DNA from: Fibrobacterota bacterium
GTDB taxonomy: Bacteria > Fibrobacterota > Chitinivibrionia > Chitinivibrionales > Chitinispirillaceae
Assembly: GCA_023436205.1 (NCBI GenBank)
Contig: JAEZKC010000085.1
Location: 31,904-95,903 of the forward strand
Length of the DNA: 64,000 bases
Direction of reading: 5' to 3'
Translations under genes and position numbers: made by a program
The notes under the pieces: generated by a model
The model's input: the letters and a program-made list of their open reading frames with translations, nothing else
Database searches by the model: none
Told to the model about the DNA's origin: nothing
Shown: positions 8,381 through 18,251 of the stretch, one piece after another
Position numbering within the stretch: position 1 is the first letter of the stretch
Layout of the letters: each line of letters opens with the position of its first letter

Positions 8381-9712
8381 GTGCTTGATTGTGGCAGAGT
8401 ACTCTGGAAAGAGGGCATGTTCCTCGAACCACAGCATTTTCAGATTTCAGATCTGTTGCTTGAGGGGCGGGTAAGCAATAGAATAGTAGAGCTCCAGCCA
8501 TATTCATTTGGATTCAGTCTTATCGAAATTGATCACAAGCTACTCGAAAATGACATTTTCTCAATAAAGCGCTGCAAAGGAATTTTCCCTGATGGTACAT
8601 GGTTTAATCACATTTCAGAAAATGACAGCATACTTCGAAAAAACTTTTCAGGATTCTGCTCACCTGAAACACAGAGACTGGATGTATTTCTAACACTCGC
8701 AGATCGTAAGAATTTTGAAGTGTACTCATCTGTTCCGAAAAGATACCGATCGCGTTATTTCAGCATCAGCGATGAATTTTCTGATTCAGGCATCAAGGAA
8801 ATCGAATTTGGGATTCCTGATTATCAGATTACCTTCGGGAATGAGGCTATGGATGGCTGTACCTCCTTGAAAATCGCAGTTCTTCAAAGATCTCGAAACG
8901 GGAAAATGGAAATTGATAATACGTTTATTCCGGCGCTCCTTTCTATTGGGGCATCCGGTTACCTGTTGGAGCTGGTAAGTTCAGTTCTTGAGGTCCTCAT
9001 TGCAAATGTGAATCAATTGTCGATGCTTCGAAAGGAGACATCAAACGGGATTTCTTCCTTTTCTTCTTCCGATGAAAACTCTTTCAGGTTAATGTATGCG
9101 CTCTGCTCCGGGATTCCTTTGTTAAATCAATACTTTCAATCCAGATGTGTTCACCCGTTTACACTCTTCTCTCACCTGCTCTTCATCCTTGGAAGTCTGA
9201 AGGCATTCGATTCAAAATTAGAGTTTGACAGATTAGTACTTTATAAACATGGTGCTTCGGGGGAGGCATTTAGAACAGTTATTGAAAAAATAGTGCAGAT
9301 TCTGAATGCTGGGGTTTCTTCAGGTTGTGAAGTATTGAATCTTGAGCAGTCCAATGCTTCTTCATATTATTGTCAGTATAACAGCAGTAAGCTTAGAAAT
9401 TATACAATGTATCTTGGGGTAAGTGCTAAAACAGAGGAAAAAGAACTAATTATCAGTGTTCTCCAGAGGTTAAAGGTATGTTCTCGGGAGAACCTGGAAT
9501 TGTTAATTACTTCCGCACTGCCGGGATTACCTCTGATACATGCAAAATGGCTTCCGGAAAACTTACCATCAAAACAGGGATTCATCTACTTCACTATTGA
9601 AAAGGATGGGCATCTTTGGAAGTCCATCGAGGCAAGTCGTACAATCGGAGTTTACTTTCCGAATCGTTATGAAAACCTGCAAATTGAATTGATCGCATTA
9701 AAGGATCGGTAA
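8381..9712 (+). CDS. tssK: T6SS baseplate subunit TssK
   Basis: 443 residues. The N terminus carries the family signature: W-x-EGM-F-LEPQHFQ, then PYSFGFSLIEID and GIFPDGTWF, which correspond to the conserved WHEGMFL-PQHFQ, PY-WG and PDGT blocks of TssK/VasE. TssK links the T6SS baseplate to the membrane complex and binds TssL and TssM; here the three genes are contiguous. GTG start with GGGGGG 5 bases upstream. TssL starts on the base after its stop. The gene is A+T-rich compared with the flanking metabolic genes. Confidence 0.93.
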   Translation: MLDCGRVLWKEGMFLEPQHFQISDLLLEGRVSNRIVELQPYSFGFSLIEIDHKLLENDIFSIKRCKGIFPDGTWFNHISENDSILRKNFSGFCSPETQRLDVFLTLADRKNFEVYSSVPKRYRSRYFSISDEFSDSGIKEIEFGIPDYQITFGNEAMDGCTSLKIAVLQRSRNGKMEIDNTFIPALLSIGASGYLLELVSSVLEVLIANVNQLSMLRKETSNGISSFSSSDENSFRLMYALCSGIPLLNQYFQSRCVHPFTLFSHLLFILGSLKAFDSKLEFDRLVLYKHGASGEAFRTVIEKIVQILNAGVSSGCEVLNLEQSNASSYYCQYNSSKLRNYTMYLGVSAKTEEKELIISVLQRLKVCSRENLELLITSALPGLPLIHAKWLPENLPSKQGFIYFTIEKDGHLWKSIEASRTIGVYFPNRYENLQIELIALKDR

Positions 9713-10411
9713 ATGGATTCTATGAACTCAGATAAGTTTTTCAATCGAAAAGAAACAGACCTGTCCTCCAGAATTTTTTTAAATATTCTTGAACTTAGAA
9801 AACAGGGAACAACCGCAGATTTGTCCAGGTGGCGAGAAGTCTTCCGGCGTCAGCTCGATGCCCATAGAGAGAGTTGTGAATATTCTGTTCAGCAAACAAA
9901 CTATGTCTATAAATCGATGTACGCGCTAGTGGCTTTTATCGATGAAACAGTTTTAAGCATTCCCTGTGCAGAGAGGGATAATTGGGCTTTGAATCCGTTA
10001 CAACTGGAATTATTCGGGGAATACATTGCAGGGAACAAATTTTTTACACTGCTGGAGTCCATTCTTGTAAACCCTTCTGAAAGCAGTGAAGTCTTGAACA
10101 CTTATTTTCTTTGCCTGGCATTGGGCTTTAAGGGAAAGTATGCCAATGACAAAGAGGGCGTTAGGGAATTATTGATAGAAAGAACCGGAAGAAGACTACG
10201 GCTGTTGAACCAAAGGCAAACAGTTTTGATTTCACCAGATCCTGTTTTCAAAAAGAGTAATCATCCAAAAACAGGTTGGCCAAAACATTCTTTGTGGATG
10301 CTGTATTCCATAGGCTTAATCGTGTTTTTTGTTATCACAATTATTATGAAAGTTCTATATAATAATGCTTCTGAGAATTTTATATACATTGTAAAGAGTA
10401 TCTCGCCGTGA
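9713..10411 (+). CDS. tssL: T6SS inner-membrane subunit TssL (DotU/IcmH family)
   Basis: 232 residues. The cytoplasmic DotU domain has YALVAFIDETVL, a W-N-PLQLELFGEY block, GNKFF and the CLALGFKGKY motif typical of TssL. A single C-terminal membrane segment (about 200-218, MLYSIGLIVFFVITIIMKVL) gives the usual tail-anchored topology. The short periplasmic tail has no peptidoglycan-binding OmpA domain, so anchoring to the wall would need another protein. Starts immediately after tssK and overlaps tssM by 4 bp. Confidence 0.92.
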   Translation: MDSMNSDKFFNRKETDLSSRIFLNILELRKQGTTADLSRWREVFRRQLDAHRESCEYSVQQTNYVYKSMYALVAFIDETVLSIPCAERDNWALNPLQLELFGEYIAGNKFFTLLESILVNPSESSEVLNTYFLCLALGFKGKYANDKEGVRELLIERTGRRLRLLNQRQTVLISPDPVFKKSNHPKTGWPKHSLWMLYSIGLIVFFVITIIMKVLYNNASENFIYIVKSISP

Positions 10412-13400
10412 AACAACTAAACAGCATTAAATACCTGGCGTGTTGTTTCTTTCTCACTTTTACCGCTTTATGCTGTATTTATACCGGTGTTAATCTGCTG
10501 GGTGAACATCAAACCTTACGACTGATTATCTATGGTTTAGCTGGTTTGTTTCTGAGTATTTTGGCAGTGATTGTTTTTCGCTGGTCTTACATTCTACTCA
10601 AAACATCTCATATTAAATCAGTTCGATTTGCAAAAAAAAGCTGCTCAACACAAATAAGTAAGGCAGTTTTATCAGCTATAAGATGTAGCCAGAAGAATCT
10701 CAATGTGCCGCCCATATTGAAAAAACTCATTCTATACAGAAAACCATGGATAATTATCTGTGGTCCTGCGAATTCCGGGAAATCGGCATTTCTTGATAAT
10801 TCTGAAGTTGTTTTAACGACACCTGAAAACGACATAAAATCATCCATGAGATTTCTCTGTTCTGATGTCGCAGTATGGATTGACACATCGTCTGAATTTA
10901 TTCAACCTGAGGGCAACAGATCAATTCATGAGTTGTGCTTTTCATTGATGAAACATCGCAGGAAAAAACCTCTTAATGCTGTAGTGGTTGTATTGGATGT
11001 GTTGCAAATTCTCAAAATGGATACTGGCGAAACACGGAAAATTGCTAATGACCTCTCTCATACATTCAAAACGTTAATGAACAAAACTGGTGTGGTTTTT
11101 ACTGTGTATTTTGTTTTCAGCAAATCTGATAAGCTGGATGGGTTTCAAGAATATTTTTCAGAACAGATAACTACAGAACGAAAGCGAAGTTTGGGCGCAG
11201 TATTCGAACATTCAAGCCAATTGCCCTCTGAGCTATTTACAAGTAACTTCAGTTATCTTTCGAATTCTGTTAATCAATTAAGGACTGATAAAATACTTAA
11301 TAGTAAAAATTCAATTATTCGGGAGATGATTTGCAATTTCACATTTCAGTTTTCATCCTGCAGGGATAAAATAGAATTATTGCTGGATGAGATCTTTTGC
11401 AGTAGGGGAGAAGATGCGAATCCAGCTTTTGGAGGCTATTTCTTCACTGGTAATATACACTCTTCCACTACTAATGAATCGAAACAGAAAGAATTAGCAA
11501 TTTTTTCTCATATGCTTGTAAAGGAAACAATTCCAAACGGATCGAAGAATTCGTTCTATTCACGTTCTCGCTTACGAACAGAATCATTAAGACAAATTTC
11601 ATTTCTGTTATTGTTTTTTTCAGGGCTACTTTTTTCTAGTGTCTTGATAGTTTCATCCGGGTTTGATCAAATCGCTCAGTTAAAGAGTCAGAGTATAAAA
11701 CTTCATAATATTGCATCCTCCACTTCAACTGCTTCATTATACAATGATTACCAGCGCATGGATTTTTTTCGGACACTTGCAATCGATAACAATAGAACAG
11801 GTTCAGGTATTCATTTTAATAATATGTTCTTTTCTTCCAAACAGATAAATGAAGAAGTGAACAGAGTTTACCTTTATTATGCCAGAAAACTTGTTGTTGA
11901 ACCTGCAGTGAGATTTCTGAAATATGAGATTCAAAAAAAACCGACCGATGCTTATGAACCTTTGAGGGAATATCTATTCTTATGCGGTAAAGCGAATAGG
12001 GCATCGAATGATTCTTTTATGTATGCTGAGAACATTAAAAAAGCGGTATTGAATACGTTGAATGTCTCTAATGAAATTTATGACTCCCTTGAATCTCTTC
12101 TTTCACGAAATGTTGGGACTAGTCTGTCTCTCATGACAAAACTGAATATTAATCTTATAGAAGAAGACCTCAATTTTGTCGCGCAGACAAGGAAAAAGCT
12201 TACAAGTGCTCCGGATGCTGAGATGATTTATCAGAATTGCATGAAAAATCTATGCTCCACAAGTCCTTACATCACTTTAGCTGAGTTGCTTCCTGAAAGT
12301 CAGTTTCTATCTTCTTCTGCTGTGATTAGTAGTGTTTACACAAAAACTGGCTGGAGCCAGACGGTTAAGCAGGCTTTGGCTCAAGCCGCTGAGAATCCAT
12401 TCCGGTCCGATTGGGTAATGGGATCTCAGGAAATCAGACATGGTCTTGATAAAGATGACCTTTATTCAAGATTAGTGAACCTGTATGGCGATGATTTTAC
12501 AAAACAGTGGTTGGCTTTTATAAGAGTTGTTGAATATCGTAAAGAGGAAAACGGTGAATTGCTATCTGTACAGTTAAAGAAATATTCATCTGTCAATTCT
12601 GAATTGGTCAGTCTTTTACTAGCTGTACTTTCCAATACAAGAAAAAACATCTTCGGAGGGATTCCCAAATCAGAACAGATGACCGCTACTCTTAATTCCA
12701 AAATAGCAGCAAATGTAATTGCGAAAGTAACCAGAGATGATCCTTTCATACACATAGACTCCGTTTTTAATCCTTTACGTGTCTTTTTTGAGCAGGATAT
12801 TGAATACTACAGATTACACATAACGGAAATTGCAGATGAAGTATTGAATGTAGAGGAGGGGAACGGTGAGGAGATTGTCACCATTTACAACTCCGGCAAA
12901 GATGACCCGGTCAGAAGAGCAACAAAAGGAACCCGAAAAATCCTTGATAAGATGCCCAGTGAAATGTCTGCCGCTCTGGAAAATATCTTAATACAGCCCA
13001 TTCAGAATGCTGATCGTGTGGTTTACAGATCACTTGCTGATTATCTAAATGAGAAGTGGAAAATCACAATATTTCTGCCTTTTGAGCAAAAGTTATCTGG
13101 ACGATTCCCTTTTACTCCTGGAAGCAGTTCCGAAGTTTCCTTAAGTGACTTTGAAGACTTCTTTCGGCCTAAAACTGGTGTGTTCTGGGGATTTTATGAC
13201 CGTGCTTTATCCAAGCACATAGTAAAAACGGCTAAGGGTTGGGAATCTTCTCCTGCCGTGGGAGGTGTAATTTTAGGTTTGGATAAAGGTACCGAATCCT
13301 GTTTTTCAGCTGCTGAAAGCATTGCTCAATCGTTCTTCAGACCTGATGGTTCCCGGAAGAGTGTGGATATATCGGTGGTTCCGCTTAGAGGCAACAAAAC

Positions 13401-13776
13401 CGATGCAAAACTGATCTATGGAACGCATACTTTTGAACTGGCGGAAGGAAAAGCCACCTGTCTGCAGTGGCATGGTGAGTACTCACTGTCTGCCGCTCTG
13501 TTATTGGGAGCAGGAGAGAATTCCTTTCGAGAAATGCGTTTCGAAGGCAGTTGGGGACTGATAAAGCTGATTGATTGTGCTAAGCTGGTTCAAACTGGCG
13601 AACATGCCTATGATGCGACTTGGCAAATAAATATGCAGGGTATGTATTTGCTTCAGTATAAAGCCAGAATATCTTCAAATTGCGGTAATCCGGTAAAGCT
13701 CATTGAGCAGTTTCAATGCCCTGAGAGGATTTTATCTGTGATTCCCTCATCCGGTTATGTCCTGAGTAGTCCCTAA
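10408..13776 (+). CDS. tssM: T6SS inner-membrane subunit TssM (IcmF family)
   Basis: 1122 residues, usual family length. Two N-terminal membrane segments (within about 9-65), a cytoplasmic NTPase-like domain with an intact Walker A GPANSGKS (119-126), a third membrane segment at about 395-418 (SFLLLFFSGLLFSSVLIV), then a long periplasmic IcmF region ending in beta-rich sequence. TssM forms the trans-envelope channel with TssL and, usually, the lipoprotein TssJ; no TssJ is in view. GTG start overlaps the tssL stop (GTGA). Its last 77 bases overlap the 3' end of the convergent unknown gene, so no terminator separates them. Confidence 0.93.
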   Translation: MKQLNSIKYLACCFFLTFTALCCIYTGVNLLGEHQTLRLIIYGLAGLFLSILAVIVFRWSYILLKTSHIKSVRFAKKSCSTQISKAVLSAIRCSQKNLNVPPILKKLILYRKPWIIICGPANSGKSAFLDNSEVVLTTPENDIKSSMRFLCSDVAVWIDTSSEFIQPEGNRSIHELCFSLMKHRRKKPLNAVVVVLDVLQILKMDTGETRKIANDLSHTFKTLMNKTGVVFTVYFVFSKSDKLDGFQEYFSEQITTERKRSLGAVFEHSSQLPSELFTSNFSYLSNSVNQLRTDKILNSKNSIIREMICNFTFQFSSCRDKIELLLDEIFCSRGEDANPAFGGYFFTGNIHSSTTNESKQKELAIFSHMLVKETIPNGSKNSFYSRSRLRTESLRQISFLLLFFSGLLFSSVLIVSSGFDQIAQLKSQSIKLHNIASSTSTASLYNDYQRMDFFRTLAIDNNRTGSGIHFNNMFFSSKQINEEVNRVYLYYARKLVVEPAVRFLKYEIQKKPTDAYEPLREYLFLCGKANRASNDSFMYAENIKKAVLNTLNVSNEIYDSLESLLSRNVGTSLSLMTKLNINLIEEDLNFVAQTRKKLTSAPDAEMIYQNCMKNLCSTSPYITLAELLPESQFLSSSAVISSVYTKTGWSQTVKQALAQAAENPFRSDWVMGSQEIRHGLDKDDLYSRLVNLYGDDFTKQWLAFIRVVEYRKEENGELLSVQLKKYSSVNSELVSLLLAVLSNTRKNIFGGIPKSEQMTATLNSKIAANVIAKVTRDDPFIHIDSVFNPLRVFFEQDIEYYRLHITEIADEVLNVEEGNGEEIVTIYNSGKDDPVRRATKGTRKILDKMPSEMSAALENILIQPIQNADRVVYRSLADYLNEKWKITIFLPFEQKLSGRFPFTPGSSSEVSLSDFEDFFRPKTGVFWGFYDRALSKHIVKTAKGWESSPAVGGVILGLDKGTESCFSAAESIAQSFFRPDGSRKSVDISVVPLRGNKTDAKLIYGTHTFELAEGKATCLQWHGEYSLSAALLLGAGENSFREMRFEGSWGLIKLIDCAKLVQTGEHAYDATWQINMQGMYLLQYKARISSNCGNPVKLIEQFQCPERILSVIPSSGYVLSSP

Positions 13777-14200
13777 TTATCCGTATGAAACGATGAATGG
13801 AACTAATTGTTCGAGCTGAGATGCGATACCAGCGTGGGTTGTTCACGAGTGGACCCATCATCGCCGATTTCCTTATACATTTGGCCAGATCTACAAGCAC
13901 ATTAATTTGGTGGAAGTATAGTTCAAAAGTCAATCTGCCGCTTTGGCTGTCTGCAGTCCCCCCGTAAATTTCAGCTAAATCGGCCATCTGCTCGGTGATG
14001 GGGAATTTTCCACATAGTGAAATCTGGAACTTTTTGGCTGATTTCACGATGACAAAAATGTTGCAAAATTCAGTCAAAGAGTCGTTGTCATCCTGATCAT
14101 CAATTTGGATGGGAATATCACGGCTAAGTTTTTTTGGAAGCTGATTTATTCGGCGACTCTCATACGCTTCCAACAGGTACTGACGGAACGATGTGGACAT
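13700..14200 (-). CDS. Conserved-looking protein of unknown function
   Basis: 166 residues from ATG 14200 (MSTSFRQYLLEAYESRR). I do not recognise the family. No signal peptide or membrane segment. The middle reads ITEQMADLAEIYGGTADSQSGRLTFELYF, and the end is basic and helical (RTISSIHRFIRIIRD). The composition and even hydrophobic periodicity look like a real small globular protein. Its last 77 bases run antisense to the end of tssM, unusual enough to leave doubt about the exact stop region. Upstream ATG 14308 would add 36 poor-looking residues. It lies before the UDP-glucose pyrophosphorylase on the opposite side from tssM; no functional link is evident. Confidence 0.55.
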   Translation of the reverse strand: MSTSFRQYLLEAYESRRINQLPKKLSRDIPIQIDDQDDNDSLTEFCNIFVIVKSAKKFQISLCGKFPITEQMADLAEIYGGTADSQSGRLTFELYFHQINVLVDLAKCIRKSAMMGPLVNNPRWYRISARTISSIHRFIRIIRDYSGHNRMRESQIKSSQGIETAQ

Positions 14201-14314
14201 AACTGCCTGGTTGTGATTAAAAATGAAAGTATAAAAGAAAATTACATCAGAACACGATGTAATGGTAGGTTTGATTGTATCACACTTATTGGTACGGATT
14301 TTCGGCAAAATGGA

Positions 14315-15718
14315 CTAAAATAGTACCTCACTTGTGATGTGCGTGCCGTTTGGAACGAAGGCAGGGTGTGGTCGGGAGTTGGTGATACTTACATTTCCAG
14401 AAATTTTAACATCGGCTCCAAACCTTACATCGCCGGATATTTTCAGAGATTCGCATTCGAGCAGGGAGGGTGCACCGTGGGGAAAACGCTCAAACAGTTG
14501 ATCAACAATACTGTAGAAGTTTGGATCAAGATCAATGGTGACGTGAGATGCACTTCTGTTAGGGTTAACCTGCATTTTGCAATCTTCTGTAAGCTCATAG
14601 TAGTCAGACCATAGAAGCAACAGTTCTTCGCAGTTTTTTACCGGCGCAAAACGCGACCTTGGGACTCTCAGGGCTGCAGCAAACTCGAAGACCGAAATGG
14701 CTGAGCCCATGGCGCTTTCAAGTTGTATGACATCTGGCGACTGGGGGTCACGAGGGTCCAGCTTCTTGAGATTGCGAATCATGGGGAGATCTAGAACATT
14801 GTTTTTTTTCTCAAGAACTTTCTTTAATGATATCAGGTCGACCCATAGATTATTCGTATTGAAATAGCGGTGCCTTTTAATATCGCGGAACTTTCCTGTA
14901 TCCTCCTGGGGGCACTGGGCCGCTTCTCTCAAAATAAGCTTTCCGCTCTTCAAACGGGCAATGTGGCCACCTTTTCGGTCCATATAGGTTCTGTCGGTAA
15001 CTTCCATGAGGAAGGACAGTTTATTTACAGCAAAATACCCGAGAATTCCTGTATCCAGTGTTGCTCCAAGGTTATCCGCATTTGATACGAATGCATACCT
15101 GTAACCCTTCTTTATCAACAGATCCAGAATCCCTGAAGTAAGAAAGGCTGTATACAAATCTCCATGGCCCGGGGGATTCCATTCCAGCTGAGGGTCTGCC
15201 GGCCAGGAGGCTGGGATAAGGTCGGATACCAGTATCTTAGGGAACTTGTGCTGGGTGAATGAATATGGGATATCTGTCTTGATGTCGGAGTATTTTTCCA
15301 GCTTTTCAAGGGAGTCCTGCTCAGTTTTAAAGCTGTTCATAAGCGTGAGCGGGATTTTTATTCCAAATCGCTGGTTGAGAGTACGGATTTGAAGGGCCGT
15401 GATATCCAGAAACGACAGTTCTTTTTTAACCGGTATGAGGGATTTCGCCTGAGAAAGCCCCATAGTGGTTCCCAGCCCTCCATTGAGCTTTATAATAACT
15501 GTCTGATCCAATGCCTCCCGGCCCGGAGCTTTCCATTGCTCCAAATCTCTGTAATCATCAACATCTCCCGGATGAACAGGTTCGATATCAGACTCTGGAA
15601 TATATCCGGTGCCACCCACCAGCAACTGATTGTAGTAGCTTAAAAAGGTATTGATTGCCACCGGAGGGAGCTTTTCCTGCTGCATTTTTTCTACAAACAA
15701 GTGCTCATTCTGAATCAC
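14315..15718 (-). CDS. UTP-glucose-1-phosphate uridylyltransferase, UGP2 type
   Basis: 467 residues. Makes UDP-glucose from UTP and glucose-1-phosphate. It belongs to the UDPGP family of eukaryotic UGP2 type, not bacterial GalU: nucleotide-binding LNGGLGTTMG, NPPGHGDLY, SNADNLGA, and DRKGGHIA motifs are all present, and a C-terminal left-handed beta-helix-like repeat (SGDVRFGADVKISGNVSI) is visible. It lies upstream-adjacent, on the same strand, to the trehalose-6-phosphate synthase gene, which uses UDP-glucose, so it probably feeds trehalose synthesis. It may equally supply UDP-sugars to the glycan cluster further along. A 139-bp gap with no clear signal separates it from the preceding gene. 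Confidence 0.9.
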   Translation of the reverse strand: MIQNEHLFVEKMQQEKLPPVAINTFLSYYNQLLVGGTGYIPESDIEPVHPGDVDDYRDLEQWKAPGREALDQTVIIKLNGGLGTTMGLSQAKSLIPVKKELSFLDITALQIRTLNQRFGIKIPLTLMNSFKTEQDSLEKLEKYSDIKTDIPYSFTQHKFPKILVSDLIPASWPADPQLEWNPPGHGDLYTAFLTSGILDLLIKKGYRYAFVSNADNLGATLDTGILGYFAVNKLSFLMEVTDRTYMDRKGGHIARLKSGKLILREAAQCPQEDTGKFRDIKRHRYFNTNNLWVDLISLKKVLEKKNNVLDLPMIRNLKKLDPRDPQSPDVIQLESAMGSAISVFEFAAALRVPRSRFAPVKNCEELLLLWSDYYELTEDCKMQVNPNRSASHVTIDLDPNFYSIVDQLFERFPHGAPSLLECESLKISGDVRFGADVKISGNVSITNSRPHPAFVPNGTHITSEVLF

Positions 15719-15857
15719 AGTGCGTTCACCACCGTTTCCTGAAAAAATTGAGAATGTAGGGTGTTGCTATGTTCCGCCCCTGAAGCGGCTATCTAATATA
15801 AATATATAGTCAGACTCTCGAAAATTATTTTCTTTATAGATGTTTCAAAAAGTACAC

Positions 15858-18068
15858 TCAACTGCTTGTCTGCAGCTCTGTGCTGGATACTTCCACCAGT
15901 TGTTCTAAAAGGTGGCGCATCTCTTTTACCGTTTCCAGGTTATAACGTGCTTTTGAGGGGTCAAGGCCTACTTTGATGCTGTAAGCATCAGGTGGCAGGC
16001 TGGAAAACATGTATTCATCTGTAACATCGTCCCCAGCCGCTATTACCAGGTCCCAGTCATCTCGTTCCAGAAGCTTCAATGCTACAGTCCCTTTATTAAT
16101 TCCTGCATTTTTAATCTCGATAACCCGGTTTCCCTCCATAACACTGAGATTGCGATTGGACACCAGATGGATAAGGGCATCCATAAGCTCTCTCACTCTC
16201 AACTGAGCAAGTTCCGGGTCTGCGTTTCTGTAATGAAATGCCAGAGAAAAGTCTTTCTCTTCAAGAAGTGCACCGGGAGTTCGATCGGTAAACAGCTGAA
16301 GAATGGGACGAATCTCCTCTTTCCAGTCACTTTGCTGAGGTTCAATGGTTGCCCAGTGGCCCTGCGGTTCTTTCAGCCATACACCATGTTCGGCGCACAG
16401 TAAAATTCCGCTCTCCCCGAACCATTTCTCAAGAGATATCTTATCTCGTCCGGAAATGATTGCAACGGAACGGGATGGGTCAGAGTTGAGTTCCAGCAGT
16501 AGCTTTTTAAGTTTTTCATCCGGTTCCGCTTTTTCAGGCTTATTCTGAAAGCTGACCAGTGTTCCATCATAATCCAGCAGAATTAGTGTCTTTTTGGAAT
16601 TGGCTGCTTTTTCCAAAAGGGTATTTCGCGCCTGTTTTGATAATCTCAGAGTTTGCAGCTTTGCCTGAAGTTCCAGAGTGTTTTCAAGTTTTGCAACAAA
16701 ATCCTGAGCCCAGCGCTTCACGTCATAGCGCTGAAGACGGGTTTGCATACTGCGAATACGGCTTGACTGTTCTTCTTCATTCATCTCCAGTGCTTCGCGA
16801 ATGGCTTCGGCGATCTCTTCAGAATTATTCGGGTTTACGATGAGAGCTTCTCCCATTTCTCGAGCTGCACCTGCCATTTCGCTAAGGATGAGAACACCGG
16901 GGTTTTTCTGCTTTGTAGCTACATATTCTTTGGCTACCAAATTCATGCCATCCCGTAAAGGTGTAACCAGTGCTACTTCACTGGTGGTATACAGAGCAGC
17001 CAGAGTCGCAAATGGCAGAGAGCGATAGAGATTGAGAACTGGAACCCAACCGATATTGCCGTGCTTTCCATTTATTCTTCCGATCTGTTCATCTATCTCT
17101 TTCTTGAGTAATCTATATGATTCAACGGAGGTTCTTGATGGAACTTCAATGAGAATCATTGTTACTTTTTCCTTGAAGCGGGGATGGCGATCAAGGAAAA
17201 GATCAAAGGCTGCAAGCCGCTGAAGAATTCCTTTTGTATAGTCAAGCCGGTCAATCGCAATGATAAGCTTTTGATTTCCATTTTTTCTTCTGATGGAGGA
17301 TATTTCTTTTGCAACCTCCGGTGAAGTGGAAATTTTTGAAAAACGATCGTAATCAATTCCCATAGGGAAAACGTCGGATTTGACGGTTCGACCTTTGTAG
17401 GCAATCTGGCAGAAAGTGTTTTCGCACCCAAGCAGTCGTCTGGCACTATTTAGAAAGTGCCGGAGATAATCATAGGTGTGAAACCCAATAAGATCACTTC
17501 CCATAAGACCTTCAAGAAGTTGTTTTCTCCAGGGAAGAAGACGAAAAATTTCCAGAGAAGGGAACGGGATGTGGAGGAAAAATCCAATTGAGGCACCTGG
17601 TAATTGCTCTCTGAGAAGAGAGGGAAGTAACATGAGTTGGTAATCATGTACCCAGATCAAATCGTCTTTATTTATATGCTTGATAATTTCATTGCAGAAA
17701 AGCTGGTTTACATGTACGTAAGACTCCCAGAGGTCAGTCTGAAAAGTTGCGTACTGCGGAAAGTAGTGAAACAGAGGCCAAATGGTTCTATTTGAAAAAC
17801 CGCTGTAGAATCGATCCTGTTCAGTTCGTGAAAGGAAAACCGGAACACAGCGCTCCTTCCAGAGTTCAGAAGTGATTTCAGCCTGTTCTAAATTGTCAAT
17901 TCTATCATTTGAAAGACCGGGCCATCCTAGCCACATGCATTCACGGCTTTGATGAAAGGAGTCCAGGCCTGTTGCGAGTCCTCCTACGCTGCGATGGAAA
18001 TGCAGCACGCCCTTTTTCTTTTCCACGGTGATGGGCAGACGGTTTGACACTAAAATAATCCGCTTCAT
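15858..18068 (-). CDS. Fused trehalose-6-phosphate synthase/phosphatase
   Basis: 736 residues. Residues about 1-465 are an OtsA-type GT20 synthase (LVSNRLP start, GGLATGL loop, WVHDYQLMLLP, HIPFPS, DRLDYTKG, TPLRDGMNLVAKEY), joining UDP-glucose and glucose-6-phosphate. Residues about 490-730 are an OtsB-type HAD phosphatase with nucleophile motif DYDGT (Asp499 and general acid Asp501), SGR, and AAGDDVTDEYMF for magnesium. One polypeptide therefore carries both steps to trehalose, as in the plant/yeast and some bacterial fusions. A good sigma-70 promoter lies about 145 bases upstream. Together with the UGP2-type enzyme and TreY it points to trehalose as a compatible solute or reserve. Confidence 0.94.
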   Translation of the reverse strand: MKRIILVSNRLPITVEKKKGVLHFHRSVGGLATGLDSFHQSRECMWLGWPGLSNDRIDNLEQAEITSELWKERCVPVFLSRTEQDRFYSGFSNRTIWPLFHYFPQYATFQTDLWESYVHVNQLFCNEIIKHINKDDLIWVHDYQLMLLPSLLREQLPGASIGFFLHIPFPSLEIFRLLPWRKQLLEGLMGSDLIGFHTYDYLRHFLNSARRLLGCENTFCQIAYKGRTVKSDVFPMGIDYDRFSKISTSPEVAKEISSIRRKNGNQKLIIAIDRLDYTKGILQRLAAFDLFLDRHPRFKEKVTMILIEVPSRTSVESYRLLKKEIDEQIGRINGKHGNIGWVPVLNLYRSLPFATLAALYTTSEVALVTPLRDGMNLVAKEYVATKQKNPGVLILSEMAGAAREMGEALIVNPNNSEEIAEAIREALEMNEEEQSSRIRSMQTRLQRYDVKRWAQDFVAKLENTLELQAKLQTLRLSKQARNTLLEKAANSKKTLILLDYDGTLVSFQNKPEKAEPDEKLKKLLLELNSDPSRSVAIISGRDKISLEKWFGESGILLCAEHGVWLKEPQGHWATIEPQQSDWKEEIRPILQLFTDRTPGALLEEKDFSLAFHYRNADPELAQLRVRELMDALIHLVSNRNLSVMEGNRVIEIKNAGINKGTVALKLLERDDWDLVIAAGDDVTDEYMFSSLPPDAYSIKVGLDPSKARYNLETVKEMRHLLEQLVEVSSTELQTSS

Positions 18069-18211
18069 AATTTCTGCTCCCCGGGTTAGTAGATTAATAA
18101 CGGAATGTTTAATTTCCGTAAAAAGTCAGAGAGTTTGTATCTGACAATAAGAGCCGGCAATGAGAGTTAATTGTCCGGTTGAATAACTGTGCAGTATTGC
18201 GTGGTAATATC

Positions 18212-18240
18212 AATATAAGAAAAAGACGCAGCTAGGTCAA
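18212..18240 (-). promoter_or_regulatory. Sigma-70 promoter for the trehalose synthase fusion
   Basis: Minus strand: -35 TTGACC (18235-18240), 17-bp spacer, -10 TATATT (18212-18217); five of six consensus bases in each box. The implied leader of about 135 nt before the start codon leaves room for regulation, but I see no recognised riboswitch in it. Confidence 0.55.
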
Positions 18241-18251
18241 CCCCTGGATGC

